Shown here: positions 9,091 to 17,677 of the stretch, piece after piece
How positions within the stretch are numbered: position 1 is the first letter of the stretch
How the letters are laid out: each line of letters opens with the position of its first letter
IMG/VR virus record: IMGVR_UViG_3300017783_000222
Coordinates: 1 to 23,290 of that record
Length of the DNA stretch: 23,290 nucleotides
Strand: one strand, 5' to 3'
Source of the DNA: a virus
The notes under the pieces: model-generated
Database searches by the model: none
What the model was told of the DNA's origin: nothing
Seen by the model: only the letters and a program-made list of their open reading frames with translations
Made by a program: the position numbers and the translations under genes

Positions 9091-12048
9091 TTAGTTCAGA
9101 TCAGTTTTGGTTATAATTGATGCAATGGTTAAAGGATAGGGTTCTTCGTGTTTAATAGTTGGTACATTATCTACGCCAAAAGTCGAGCCTGCAATAGGTC
9201 TTTCTTTATCAAAACCAGAAAATCCACCACTAGCCCCATAAGTTGTAGATAATGTAATTGTTTCAAACTTATTTTTTATACCTAACATAAAACTAAACGA
9301 CTTAATAAAAAACGCTTTGAATGATATTATACGAGCCGTATCTGCTCCATATGCAGGCTTGTTTGCAGCATCCCATGTTGGGAACATCATCTGCAACTCA
9401 CCAGTATAACGAAGTCCTATAATTATCTTTCCACTTCCTGTGTAACTACTAATCTCAGCAGCCGTTTTTTGCCCTATATACTGTCCATTATCAATAAGAG
9501 CTATATCGGAAGCCCCTAAAGCTGAAGATATAATAGTTGCAGAGGGGATAGAACTAGAACTACTATACTCCAAATAAGAATCCAACATGGGGTAATTAGA
9601 AGTCTGGGCAATATCTGGATCAGATAAAGCCTCTGTTCTTATAGTGCTACCTCTCTTAACAAGAATCCACACTTGATCTAAATTTGATACTGTACTCTTG
9701 TGCAACACAGATATATCTAAAACTGTAGCAGAGCCTCCTAATTCATGTTCCGACCAAGCATAAAATTCTTCTTGTCGGTGATAGGATAGACAAAACAACT
9801 TACCAGCAACAGTTCTAGTCCATATTCTAGGCTGAGGTGCGTGCTGGTATGCAATCTGAGCTATTGGATCCTTTATAAATATCCCATATATAAGTTTAGA
9901 AACATCGTTTGAGGACGCAGTAGTTAAAGACTGGTCATATTTATACTCCATTAAGCGAGTGCCCGACTGATCAGGATAAAACACAGAACTACCTACTGTT
10001 TCAGCTTGTTGTGCACAAGGTTCTTCTTCCGTTAGCTCCATACGAACAGTCTTAGGGCTAATACCGTACTGATACTGGTTAGGCACTATTCTATAAATTC
10101 CACCAGTAGTACCAATAACTAAATCTTTTGCAGCATTCATCCAACGTATACCAGCATTTCGATTTGCCAACGCATATGTTATTGCATCGGTATCTAGCAC
10201 CTCACCATCATCTTGAGTTGGTTGAAAACTAGCTTCATCGTCAACCCTACTAAAATATATAAAATTTGGATTATTATAAGTACCGCCAAATATTCTACGT
10301 TGTTCAAACTTAGCTACAGTTGTAGGAAAATTACCAGTAAACCACGCCCCAAGTTTTACATCTTGTAAAGCTCCTGCATTTTCAAAGTCAAGTGTTCTTT
10401 TGTTTCTAGGTACAGAATTTAAAAGAGTTACTACTGCTTGTTTATCAGAGGTAGCAGTTTTAATTTTCATGTATACATTTCCTGACTCCATTATTCCCAT
10501 AATGTGTCTACCAACATCATCCGCTACAAAAGTGTTAGATTGTGATGCTGTAAGCTGAGCATCATTAGCAACTACTTCAACTACAAGGGTAGAGGTAGGA
10601 ACTATTAAATTACCAGCTGTATAACTACTTTCATATTGTTCAACTTTTTCAGTAGTATTACACTCTACCACATCAAATTGTTTCTGTGTTGATAAATTTC
10701 CAATTAAAAAATCTCCATCAGTTGACGCAGGCACAGTTAAATTATCTGACCCGTCAGTATTAGCTCCAGCATCTTTAGATAGACCGTGAGAAAAAGCATA
10801 AGTTCTATTTCCACCGTCTGTTAAAACAGCCGTTGTTTGGTTTATATCACCTTTAACATTTATACCCAACTGATAAAGAGTTACAGTATTACCTGAAAAA
10901 TTATGATCGTATATTCTATACACAGAACCAGACGTATATTCTGAATTATCATACGCGCCCCTAAAAAACTCTACAGGATGATCTTCTGTGCCTCTGTGTT
11001 CTTTAATATTTAACCAACGAACTCGTTCTCTAGTTTCACCTACAACAACATTATTGTTTCTTCTGTCATCTCCAACACGAACCCAAGAGTTAACTTGACC
11101 CGCATTGAATATAGTAGTATCTGATCGCAAGTGTATTTCTCCATCGGGGACACCATCTAATTCTAAAGCTTTTTCATCTGCAGAATTATTAGCTGTTTCT
11201 TCATTATCTAACAAATACAACTGTGCTGCATCATCTTCAATGTCTAATACAGACACAACAGGCTCCACAAAAACTACAGTGTTTGTTGGATTTTGAAGAG
11301 TGTAGTTAGAAGTAGTACTAGCTGTAACAACCTTACCTAAAAATTTTGTCCCATCAGCAATATATTCTACATACCAAGTTTTACTACTGTAGTTTGCTAC
11401 TATGGGATTAAATAAAGATGCGGGTGCAGTTAATTTAACATATCTCTCGTTTTGAGCTAAAGTAAATTTATTTGAAGACGGTTGTTTATCCAAAAAAGGC
11501 TCAACATCAAAAGGCAAGTCTGATAATGTCCAACTAGTGTCTCCTTGGACTTCAGCATTTGCTAAAAGAGTATAATCATTAGTAGTAACTAACTCTTGAC
11601 CGCCAGAAGCGTTTAAAACAGTTGCTAAGAAAGTAAGATCTGCAGTTAATTTTTTAGGTCTATGACGACCATGTGCTATATGCAACTCACCTGTTTCTGA
11701 GCTAAATCTAAGTTCAGGAATCTCTGCAGCACTGTACGGAGTAGTTACTTCAGCTTTTTTTACTCCACTATTATCATAAATCTCAACCTTCCCTGAAGAA
11801 AAAACTGCACGATATGGGATTGCCGTAGCAAGAACTATATCAACACTGATAAATTTATCTTGAGCCCCAGTTAGAGTATTATACTGTTTAAAACCCTGTC
11901 GAAAATTAGCAGGTCCTTGTAAAGTAGGAAAGAAATTTTTAAAAACTCTACCTGAGTTTCCAACTCGTTTTATATCTGTGCGACCTAAAACGTGCTCACT
12001 TATTAAACCTCCAGAGAAATCAGTTTGGACATTACTATACCTTGCCAT
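9091..12048 (-). CDS. Tail tubular protein B / tail nozzle, T7 gp12-like (985 aa)
   Basis: The N-terminus MARYSNVQTDFSGG, with the LISEHVLGRTD and KNFFPTLQGPANFRQGF segments that follow, is the characteristic opening of T7-type tail nozzle proteins: a Gly-rich start, then a 'R-G-x-x-N-x-x-P-x-x-x-G-x-x-x-R-x-G'-like strand. The rest is long, beta-rich and Thr/Ser/Asn-rich, as expected for a propeller-like nozzle subunit. At 985 aa it is longer than T7 gp12 (794 aa). It follows tail tubular A with a 14-nt overlap, as in T7-like phages. It should form the distal tube of the short tail and hold the fibres. Confidence in the family is high. Confidence 0.9.
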   Translation of the reverse strand: MARYSNVQTDFSGGLISEHVLGRTDIKRVGNSGRVFKNFFPTLQGPANFRQGFKQYNTLTGAQDKFISVDIVLATAIPYRAVFSSGKVEIYDNSGVKKAEVTTPYSAAEIPELRFSSETGELHIAHGRHRPKKLTADLTFLATVLNASGGQELVTTNDYTLLANAEVQGDTSWTLSDLPFDVEPFLDKQPSSNKFTLAQNERYVKLTAPASLFNPIVANYSSKTWYVEYIADGTKFLGKVVTASTTSNYTLQNPTNTVVFVEPVVSVLDIEDDAAQLYLLDNEETANNSADEKALELDGVPDGEIHLRSDTTIFNAGQVNSWVRVGDDRRNNNVVVGETRERVRWLNIKEHRGTEDHPVEFFRGAYDNSEYTSGSVYRIYDHNFSGNTVTLYQLGINVKGDINQTTAVLTDGGNRTYAFSHGLSKDAGANTDGSDNLTVPASTDGDFLIGNLSTQKQFDVVECNTTEKVEQYESSYTAGNLIVPTSTLVVEVVANDAQLTASQSNTFVADDVGRHIMGIMESGNVYMKIKTATSDKQAVVTLLNSVPRNKRTLDFENAGALQDVKLGAWFTGNFPTTVAKFEQRRIFGGTYNNPNFIYFSRVDDEASFQPTQDDGEVLDTDAITYALANRNAGIRWMNAAKDLVIGTTGGIYRIVPNQYQYGISPKTVRMELTEEEPCAQQAETVGSSVFYPDQSGTRLMEYKYDQSLTTASSNDVSKLIYGIFIKDPIAQIAYQHAPQPRIWTRTVAGKLFCLSYHRQEEFYAWSEHELGGSATVLDISVLHKSTVSNLDQVWILVKRGSTIRTEALSDPDIAQTSNYPMLDSYLEYSSSSSIPSATIISSALGASDIALIDNGQYIGQKTAAEISSYTGSGKIIIGLRYTGELQMMFPTWDAANKPAYGADTARIISFKAFFIKSFSFMLGIKNKFETITLSTTYGASGGFSGFDKERPIAGSTFGVDNVPTIKHEEPYPLTIASIITKTDLN

Positions 12049-13372
12049 AATTCTGATGAGCTGAAATAAAACCTGACATACTGCTATCTAAATACTGTGC
12101 AGGTGGTGCTTGTCTACCATCTAGAGTTTTAGCTCTCCGTAGTGCTAACCCATACTGTCTATGTAGTATTTCATGTCTATTTTCAGAACCCGATAACTCA
12201 ATAGCAATATTCTGTGCCATGTGCAATGTTAAAAGCCTAAAAAGAAACCCAGGAAGTGTTATTGCACTAGTTTCTATGACAGGTAAAAATGCGTATGTAA
12301 TATTTAAACTTTCAAGAGAGCTATATAAGTTACCGTTAGCAAGTTTATAAGTATTATACAATTCGTCTTCTGCATCTTCAACTTTTACTAAAAGATTAAG
12401 ATCATTTGGAAGAGTAAATTCATTGGGACAATCTACAAACTCTGCAGATGTTCTAGAAACTGTAGTAACATTTCTAAAATACACCGAATGAACGCTTATT
12501 TTGCTAATACCGTTAGACTCAGTAACACCGCCCGACTGAATATTAGCCTTTACCCCAGCCCCTTGAGTTAGTGAGTCGTAAAATGCAGATGTTAGAACAA
12601 GATTACTGTCAGTAATAGTGCCAGTGCCCGTTAAGTTCTCTAATGTTATAGATGCATAAGAATCCGCGACAGCAGAACTTTTCCCTACAACAACATCTAG
12701 TGTTGCCTTAAATAAATGATTGCTGCCAACACTAGAAAGAGCTAATGGCGTGCCGACAACAGCATTACCATTATTTCTGTGTTGAAGTTTTAATTTAGCA
12801 CTAGAACCAGTGCCTTCAAATTTTATCTGAAAAGATAAATTTGGATTGCTTAAAACATCTTCACTTGGACTAACATCAGGATATTCATCCATATCTGTTA
12901 ATGAAAACATGTATACACGCTGAGCATCAGAACTTTTAGTCCCAGGACCAAAATCAAAAGTATGCTCAAATCTAATGAGTTGCTGTTGTGCTGCTGTAAC
13001 AACACTAGTAGTTCTTAAATTTTTATAATTATCACCCTCAGCGACTAAAGTTTCAGTGGTTGGTGATATTTGCCACTGGGCTGATTTAATAGTGTTTCCT
13101 TCCCAGTCAGGATTACTAGCTGCATCACCTGCACTTGTATAGCCTTCCGAAGCAAGAAAAGATGTTTCTAACCCAGGCTTAGAGTTGAGCTTAACTCTCC
13201 TAGTGTTATATCGAAAAATGTTATCGCCAAAAACCTCAGTAACTGCCTGAGAGTACGCACTGTTGGCTATGTCATATGTAGTGCTAGTTGTGTCACTAGC
13301 TTCTAAGTGAAAACTGCCCACCATTCTCAGGGCAGAGTTCATTATATCAAGCTTTGTTGCTTCAGTAGACAT
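12035..13372 (-). CDS. Tail tubular protein A (T7 gp11-like adaptor) with about 250-aa inserted beta domain
   Basis: Residues 1-62 (MNSALRMVGS, AYSQAVTEVFGDNIFRYNTR) and about 313-445 (FTLPNDL..., LPGFLFRLLTLHMAQNIAIE, QYGLALRRAKTLDG) look like the two halves of a T7 gp11-type adaptor that joins portal to tail nozzle. Together they make about 195 residues, the length of T7 gp11 (196). Between them, about 63-312 form an extra Ser/Thr/Asn-rich, beta-strand-rich block with no Cys and no visible enzyme motif. It resembles a lectin or carbohydrate-binding sandwich in style. The gene starts 8 nt after a strong hairpin (13381-13412). The purine run GGGGAG in the hairpin's downstream arm is the only Shine-Dalgarno-like sequence and would be occluded when folded. 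Confidence 0.85.
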   Translation of the reverse strand: MSTEATKLDIMNSALRMVGSFHLEASDTTSTTYDIANSAYSQAVTEVFGDNIFRYNTRRVKLNSKPGLETSFLASEGYTSAGDAASNPDWEGNTIKSAQWQISPTTETLVAEGDNYKNLRTTSVVTAAQQQLIRFEHTFDFGPGTKSSDAQRVYMFSLTDMDEYPDVSPSEDVLSNPNLSFQIKFEGTGSSAKLKLQHRNNGNAVVGTPLALSSVGSNHLFKATLDVVVGKSSAVADSYASITLENLTGTGTITDSNLVLTSAFYDSLTQGAGVKANIQSGGVTESNGISKISVHSVYFRNVTTVSRTSAEFVDCPNEFTLPNDLNLLVKVEDAEDELYNTYKLANGNLYSSLESLNITYAFLPVIETSAITLPGFLFRLLTLHMAQNIAIELSGSENRHEILHRQYGLALRRAKTLDGRQAPPAQYLDSSMSGFISAHQNYGKV

Positions 13373-13380
13373 ACAATAAA

Positions 13381-13412
13381 GTAGTCTCCCCTGAGTATAC
13401 AGGGGAGACTAC
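13381..13412 (-). terminator. 13-bp perfect hairpin after the capsid gene
   Basis: A perfect 13-bp inverted repeat (GTAGTCTCCCCTG / CAGGGGAGACTAC) with a 6-nt loop lies 8 nt after the capsid stop codon. On the transcribed strand it is followed by a weak U-rich tract (CTTTATTG). It may be a partial terminator that lowers expression of the tail genes relative to capsid, or an RNase-processing or 3'-protecting hairpin. The ATG of tail tubular A begins right after it. Confidence 0.7.
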
Positions 13413-13420
13413 GAATATAA

Positions 13421-14461
13421 TTAACCTTCAGTACAACGGATTTCGCCAGAAACTTCACCCCACATACGAGATGCTTCAGCAGCAAGCTTGAAGTAAACGT
13501 AAGGAATGTTTTTCTTAGCAGGAACACGCCACACATCTCCCTTGAGAGCTGTGCCTGTAGATAGCTTAAGAGATTTTGGTGTTGAGATGATAACACGACG
13601 CTCGTCACCAGCAGAGCCAGTGGATAGTGGAAGCCGCTCAGTGTGAATGAAACGGAAGCCCATGAATGTAGTTACACTACCTTCAGCAAGTGACTTGCGA
13701 ACTGCGAAGTCAGAGCTAACAACCTCAGTTATACCGAGTAGGTCATCAAGTTGCTTTGCAGAAACAAAACAGTTAACGATCTCGTCTTGGTCAATAGCGT
13801 GTAGCTTTAGCATTGTAGTGCGAGCTGCACGAAGTTTAGCAAGAGTAAGACCAGAGCCTACAGTGCCAAAGTTAGCACCAATAGAGAAACCTTCAGTTTC
13901 TCCACCAGCAACAACGTAGTCACCAGCAGCAGTAATATCTCCAGCGGACTTAGTCCCAACAACAATGTTAGCACGATCTTCGTCTGTAGCACCTTCTGCG
14001 AAAGTACGAGTAGTTCCGCCAGACTTACCAACGTAAGCCTCACCGAAGAACTTGTCAATGATGATGTCGTCGATCTTACGCTTACCAGATGCAAGAAGTG
14101 CTTGTGTGTAAGCATTCATTGGATCTGTAAGAACACGCTTTAGATCTTTCTCATCAACATACTTGCCGAGCTCATAGTCCTTAAGACCAATCCGACGACG
14201 TTCGTGTGTGATAGATGAATTTGGGTTGTCACCATAACGAGTAGCGTCTTCACTCATTGCTTCAGCTGTGCCGATGCGATCAAAGTATTGAAACTCTTCG
14301 TTTTGTGTTTCTTGTTCGAAGTAAGGCTGTAGTTTAGACTCACTTTGTTGATATGCTTGCTCAAAACCAGCTTTGTAGGCTTGAACATAAGCATCGTTGA
14401 TAGTAATACCCCCAGCAGGAGTACCAGTTTCTCCCATATAGGTAGGATCTGAATATGCCAT
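13421..14461 (-). CDS. Major capsid protein (346 aa)
   Basis: This 346-aa protein directly follows the scaffold gene, the standard place for the major capsid protein. The N-terminus (MAYSDPTYMG...) contains an alpha-helical arm, VQAYKAGFEQAYQQSESKL, then FEQETQNEEFQYFDRIG. An HERRRIGLKDYELGKYVDEKDL segment follows (about residues 86-107), characteristic of a capsid family found in podoviruses with an HK97-like fold. Codon use is visibly more GC-ending and 'optimal' (AAC, TTC, CGT, GAG) than in the tail and ejection genes, consistent with very high expression. The gene stands alone between two hairpins. Its leader is A/T-rich without a Shine-Dalgarno sequence (TTTAAAATTATG). Confidence 0.9.
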   Translation of the reverse strand: MAYSDPTYMGETGTPAGGITINDAYVQAYKAGFEQAYQQSESKLQPYFEQETQNEEFQYFDRIGTAEAMSEDATRYGDNPNSSITHERRRIGLKDYELGKYVDEKDLKRVLTDPMNAYTQALLASGKRKIDDIIIDKFFGEAYVGKSGGTTRTFAEGATDEDRANIVVGTKSAGDITAAGDYVVAGGETEGFSIGANFGTVGSGLTLAKLRAARTTMLKLHAIDQDEIVNCFVSAKQLDDLLGITEVVSSDFAVRKSLAEGSVTTFMGFRFIHTERLPLSTGSAGDERRVIISTPKSLKLSTGTALKGDVWRVPAKKNIPYVYFKLAAEASRMWGEVSGEIRCTEG

Positions 14462-14577
14462 AATTTTAAATAATTTAAGTTAAGTTTTAATTAGAAGTTT
14501 GTTTTTCGATGAGCTATCCTTTCGGACTCTTCTAGTTATAACGGAACCAACGGCTATCTAAAGCTGATATCGAGACC
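14462..14577 (-). promoter_or_regulatory. Capsid gene 5' leader with GNRA-type hairpin
   Basis: About 116 nt separate the terminator from the capsid ATG. On the transcribed strand a 6-bp hairpin with a GAAA tetraloop and a 3-nt bulge is present at 14511-14529 (GAGTCC, GAAA, GGA, TAG bulge, CTC). A GATAGCC sequence at 14552-14558 and GGATAGC at about 14514-14520 are both complementary to the GGCTATCC arm of the upstream terminator. The last 40 nt before the ATG are almost pure A/T. A late promoter is expected here because of the upstream terminator, but I cannot point to convincing -35/-10 or phage-specific promoter sequences. Confidence 0.4.
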
Positions 14578-14621
14578 AAAAAAAGGCTACCTCAATATTA
14601 TTTGGATAGCCTTGTTTTTTT
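14578..14621 (-). terminator. Bidirectional rho-independent terminator between scaffold and capsid
   Basis: On the leftward strand the stem is AAGGCTATCC / GGTAGCCTT (one unpaired base) with an AT-rich loop. It is followed directly by seven T residues (complement of 14578-14584). On the other strand the same stem is followed by G and seven T residues (14615-14621), so it could work in both directions. It lies 17 nt after the scaffold stop codon. Confidence 0.85.
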
Positions 14622-14637
14622 ATAATGTCAAGTCGTT

Positions 14638-15552
14638 TTACCCTTCTCCGTACAAATTAGAGTATAGGTTTGCTCGTTTATTAAGTACCTCTTGTCGTTT
14701 AGCTCTGTCAGCCAAGTTCAAAGAAGATGGATCACTCATAATAAGTGATGCATTATCTGCATCAAGCTCTGCAATCGCAGTCTTTACTCCGTGAACGTTT
14801 TGGTTCGCAAAACCACTAGCTGGGTTATTAGCAACAGCAGGTAAAGTATCGCCTGATACTTCCGCCAACCTATGAAACAACTTTAAGACAGCAGGGTGAT
14901 TTGCAACCACAGGATCAGCTTCTATTAGCTCCTTAATCTCGGGGATCTCAGAAGCCATCGCCTCATACGCTTGATTAGCCTGAGCAAGATTTACTTCGTA
15001 GTTATCCCCCCAATCCATTCGAACGGAAGTTTTAGCATCTTCAACCTGCTTTGCAACAGACTCTTCTGCAGTTTTTTGTTGCTCTATCCCCATACCTACA
15101 TAAGCCTCGTATAGCTGATCAAACTGGTTTTGTGATAATCCCAGCTCTGCTGTAAAATCAACAAACTCCTGTACAGCCTCAGTCGGTAGTTCAATAGGCA
15201 CAGTCTCATCCCCAACAGTTACTTCATCAGGAATAGTATACTCAGAATCGGCAGGTCTTATATTGCTATAAAAGTCCTCCCATTGTTCTTCTCCCCAATC
15301 TTCTTGGGGTGCAGATAAACGTTTTGAACCCAAAGCACTCTGTGCATTTACAAGCTGATCTGCTAGTGCATGCATAGACTTTGTATTCTTAAGTGTATCG
15401 TTTGCCTGTAATTCTTCAGGCAATGATTGTAAAAACTGACCATAGGAATCTTCTGATGCAAAATCAAAAGCACTAGACTCAGTTGCGGTTTCAGAGGCTA
15501 CCTCTTCGGGGATACCCCCGCCTAGACCTCCTGTGTTTTCTTCTTCGCTCAT
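14638..15552 (-). CDS. Capsid assembly scaffolding protein (304 aa)
   Basis: The protein is very acidic and predicted to be largely helical. It starts with a Gly/Glu/Thr/Ser-rich disordered segment (about 1-35), then a LQSLPEELQANDTLKN segment and a DQLVNAQSALGSKRLSAP segment. That second pattern ('...LA.Q..N.Q..LG.K.l..P') is typical of T7-like scaffolds. The middle is Glu/Gln-rich with coiled-coil character, and the C-terminus is basic (LADRAKRQEVLNKRANLYS), as expected for a capsid-binding end. It lies between portal and capsid, the canonical place. It overlaps the Bbp19-like gene as ATGA, and GGAG 11 nt before the ATG may serve as its ribosome-binding site. In the capsid it would direct shell assembly and then leave. 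Confidence is high. Confidence 0.88.
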   Translation of the reverse strand: MSEEENTGGLGGGIPEEVASETATESSAFDFASEDSYGQFLQSLPEELQANDTLKNTKSMHALADQLVNAQSALGSKRLSAPQEDWGEEQWEDFYSNIRPADSEYTIPDEVTVGDETVPIELPTEAVQEFVDFTAELGLSQNQFDQLYEAYVGMGIEQQKTAEESVAKQVEDAKTSVRMDWGDNYEVNLAQANQAYEAMASEIPEIKELIEADPVVANHPAVLKLFHRLAEVSGDTLPAVANNPASGFANQNVHGVKTAIAELDADNASLIMSDPSSLNLADRAKRQEVLNKRANLYSNLYGEG

Positions 15553-15821
15553 ATGTTTTTATTCTCCATCTCTATTTTGTTAATAAGTTCTTGTGGATCG
15601 TCTTGACCCAACAGAGTGAGAAAGCTCATAGCTAAACGCCTACGTCCCTCACACTCACGCATTTTTACATCGTCTGAGTGAAACACAGGTTTAGTTACAT
15701 GACACTCACGGAGCAAGACTTTAAAAAATCTCTGCCCAGATGGAGTCTCTAAAATATTGATAAGATCTTCTTTCAGCTTAGATTTCTCACGAAGCCTCTC
15801 AAGAGTAGATAATACTGACAT
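15549..15821 (-). CDS. Bbp19-like small phage protein (90 aa)
   Basis: This 90-aa protein has the core TPSGQRFFKVLLRECHV (about 26-42), then FHSD and CEGRRRLAMSFLTLL (57-71). This fits the pattern of the small Bbp19 family first named from Bordetella phage BPP-1: a 'G-R-R-F-L-x-x-L-L' stretch, a central aromatic, and an 'E-G-R-R-x-x-x' helix. That family is regularly encoded next to portal and scaffold genes. Its biochemical function is unknown. The gene is 1 nt from the portal gene and overlaps the scaffold gene by 4 nt. A role in procapsid assembly or portal incorporation is suggested only by its neighbours. Confidence 0.7.
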   Translation of the reverse strand: MSVLSTLERLREKSKLKEDLINILETPSGQRFFKVLLRECHVTKPVFHSDDVKMRECEGRRRLAMSFLTLLGQDDPQELINKIEMENKNI

Positions 15822-15822
15822 A

Positions 15823-17451
15823 TTAAATATTTAATAATTGACCCACGCCTTCAGGATCTATTTGCTTTGCCTGAGCAACATCCTTCATTGCGCCACCAAT
15901 TTGCGGAGCCATTTGAGCTTGTGCCATTATTTGCTGTTGTTGTTGTTGTTGTTCCTTAGCCTGCTGTACTTGCTCTGAAGTTTTTACAACATCAGGAATT
16001 ATATTACGATATTTAGCGTAGCTTTCAAGAAGCTTCTGCTCATCAATAGCTTGAACCAACTCAGGTTTGGCTTGGGCTAGCGGTGCAATATCGCGCATAA
16101 ATGCACTGATGTCGCTAAGTCTAGTAGAGAATTGAGCTTGAGAAGCAGGGCTTGAGTAACTAATTTCTAATTCACCCACACTAGCAGGAGCTTCGGGGAG
16201 TTGACCATTGCGCTCTAGTAGTGTAAACGTAGCTTCAATAGCTGGTCCCAAATATTCAGACTCCATACGATTAAGAAGAGGCGCGAGCTGATTGAGCATC
16301 TGTCCTCTTACATCTTGAATCTCTGTCACGCTTTGACGCTCTTTCTTCTCTTGTCGGATAATCTGATCAACAAAGAATGATCTGTTTACAGAATCTCTGT
16401 ACATCCGAATTAACTCCATAACATGCTGTGGCTGGTTGCCTGCCAGAATAGGCTTAGGCTGAGGACTACCAGGCTCATGGAACATAATTTGACGCGACCC
16501 GTACTTCATGGGTAGCATAATACTATCTTCCTCTGCAGTCAGGGTTGGGAAGTTTAAATACTCCGAAGAAATAAGAACTTCCTTAACCATTTTATTTAGT
16601 GCTCGTATCTGAGACAAGCAAGAAAAAGCAGGACCACGACCATACACCTCGTCTGCTAGCTTAGACCAACGAGGAACTAAAAAACTAAAATAACTAGAAC
16701 CACTTTCCTGTAACGGTTCTTTTAAAGCAGGTGACCAATAAGTCACCTTAAAAGGTCTACCTTTACCAACACGACCACCTTTCTTAGCGGCTTTGTCTGT
16801 GTTGGGTTCTATTGTGTATACTAACTCATATTTGTTATGTACGGAGTTGTCTTTATTAAAGCCGTCCATGTCCTCAACACCTGGGAACATCATCATTAAC
16901 TGACGAGCTGTTTTGTAACAACGATAATAAACTGTATCTACCGTCCCGTACTGATCTGTATCAAAAAAAACGTCAGATAAAGGGCGAGAGCGAAAATTAA
17001 CAATACCGTCCACTTCAGAAATTTGAACAGGAGAAGTGCCGTAAGAACCAATATCGAGAAAACATTCATGACTTGAAGTATAGAACTGTGCCTTAGGAAG
17101 AGAAAACTCATGCAGTATTCTATCAGCTACTGCTTGAAGATAAGCTCGTTCTTCGGAAGTATACTGGCTAGAATCCTTACCAGTAATTTTCAAATAAAAC
17201 CAACGATCAGACTTAGGTATTAAATTTGCACTAAGCCCGTTAGCAAACATTTGATTACACCAAACTGCCGTGTCATCATACATTTCACGGGATCCATCAT
17301 CCTGATGAGGAGTGTGTCCGTGATCAAACTTATTAGAATTGGGGCGCACATACTTTTGCGCATCAAGAAACATGCTGTCAAGGTGTGACCTTAACAACTT
17401 TAATTCTGCGTAACGTTGTTGTAGGTTAACCACTATACATTCCAGAGCCAC
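15823..17451 (-). CDS. Portal / head-to-tail connector protein, T7 gp8-like (542 aa)
   Basis: The length (542 aa) matches T7 gp8 (536 aa), and the sequence has the usual landmarks of that connector family: LKLLRSHLDSMFLDAQKYVRP near the N-terminus, a DDTAVWCNQMFANGL segment, a DIGSYGTSPVQISE segment, and YGRGPAFSCLSQIRALNKMV. It forms the 12-subunit ring through which DNA enters and leaves the head. The C-terminus holds a run of eight Gln encoded partly by a (TTG)n tract at about 15934-15953, so its length may vary between relatives. The start is uncertain: the GTG at 17451 overlaps the polyproline gene by 26 nt, while an in-frame GTG at 17433 would give a protein 6 residues shorter. No good Shine-Dalgarno sequence decides between them. 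Confidence 0.92.
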   Translation of the reverse strand: MALECIVVNLQQRYAELKLLRSHLDSMFLDAQKYVRPNSNKFDHGHTPHQDDGSREMYDDTAVWCNQMFANGLSANLIPKSDRWFYLKITGKDSSQYTSEERAYLQAVADRILHEFSLPKAQFYTSSHECFLDIGSYGTSPVQISEVDGIVNFRSRPLSDVFFDTDQYGTVDTVYYRCYKTARQLMMMFPGVEDMDGFNKDNSVHNKYELVYTIEPNTDKAAKKGGRVGKGRPFKVTYWSPALKEPLQESGSSYFSFLVPRWSKLADEVYGRGPAFSCLSQIRALNKMVKEVLISSEYLNFPTLTAEEDSIMLPMKYGSRQIMFHEPGSPQPKPILAGNQPQHVMELIRMYRDSVNRSFFVDQIIRQEKKERQSVTEIQDVRGQMLNQLAPLLNRMESEYLGPAIEATFTLLERNGQLPEAPASVGELEISYSSPASQAQFSTRLSDISAFMRDIAPLAQAKPELVQAIDEQKLLESYAKYRNIIPDVVKTSEQVQQAKEQQQQQQQIMAQAQMAPQIGGAMKDVAQAKQIDPEGVGQLLNI

Positions 17452-17677
17452 CGCCTAAAGGAGAACGACCCTGAACTTTAGGGCGATTAGGCTTTTGTTT
17501 TGTTCTGGCTAGTCGAGCCAAACTACCCATAGCAGATGCACCCGTTACTCTACGAGTAGGAGCGGATGCCTGTTGCATAGGTCTAGCGGCAACTGGCGCA
17601 GGAGGGGGTGGCGGAGCTGGCGCAGGAGGAGGCGGAGGAGGCGGAGGTGGTGGTGTTATTTTAGGTCTTGAGCCCAT
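17426..17677 (-). CDS. Polyproline small protein, 83 aa
   Basis: After MGSRPKIT come ten consecutive prolines and then an APAPPPPPAP stretch (about 9-28). A basic, disordered tail follows, ending in Gly/Ser (TKQKPNRPKVQGRSP, then GGGSG). It overlaps the 127-aa gene by 17 nt and the portal gene by 26 nt, so the reading frame is probably translated rather than accidental. The DNA between about 17590 and 17655 is a G-rich purine-biased repeat on the + strand (proline codons on the coding strand). A long proline run should stall ribosomes without EF-P, which may tune translation of the downstream portal gene. Short Pro-rich proteins just before the portal occur in other phages, but I know of no demonstrated function. 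Confidence 0.7.
   Translation of the reverse strand: MGSRPKITPPPPPPPPPPAPAPPPPPAPVAARPMQQASAPTRRVTGASAMGSLARLARTKQKPNRPKVQGRSPLGGGSGMYSG

Noticed and set aside
13342-13608. 88-codon frame over the capsid C-terminus, and similar frames opposite the ejection genes (3331-3657, 4505-4711, 4729-4980, 6892-7083, 11105-11296)
   Set aside because: They lie fully or almost fully within well-supported genes in other frames and have no spacing, start context or composition of their own.
14510-14580. Self-cleaving hammerhead-like ribozyme before the capsid gene
   Set aside because: A GAAA loop and CGATGAG-like sequence are present, but the conserved core CTGANGA...GAAA is not arranged around three stems on either strand.
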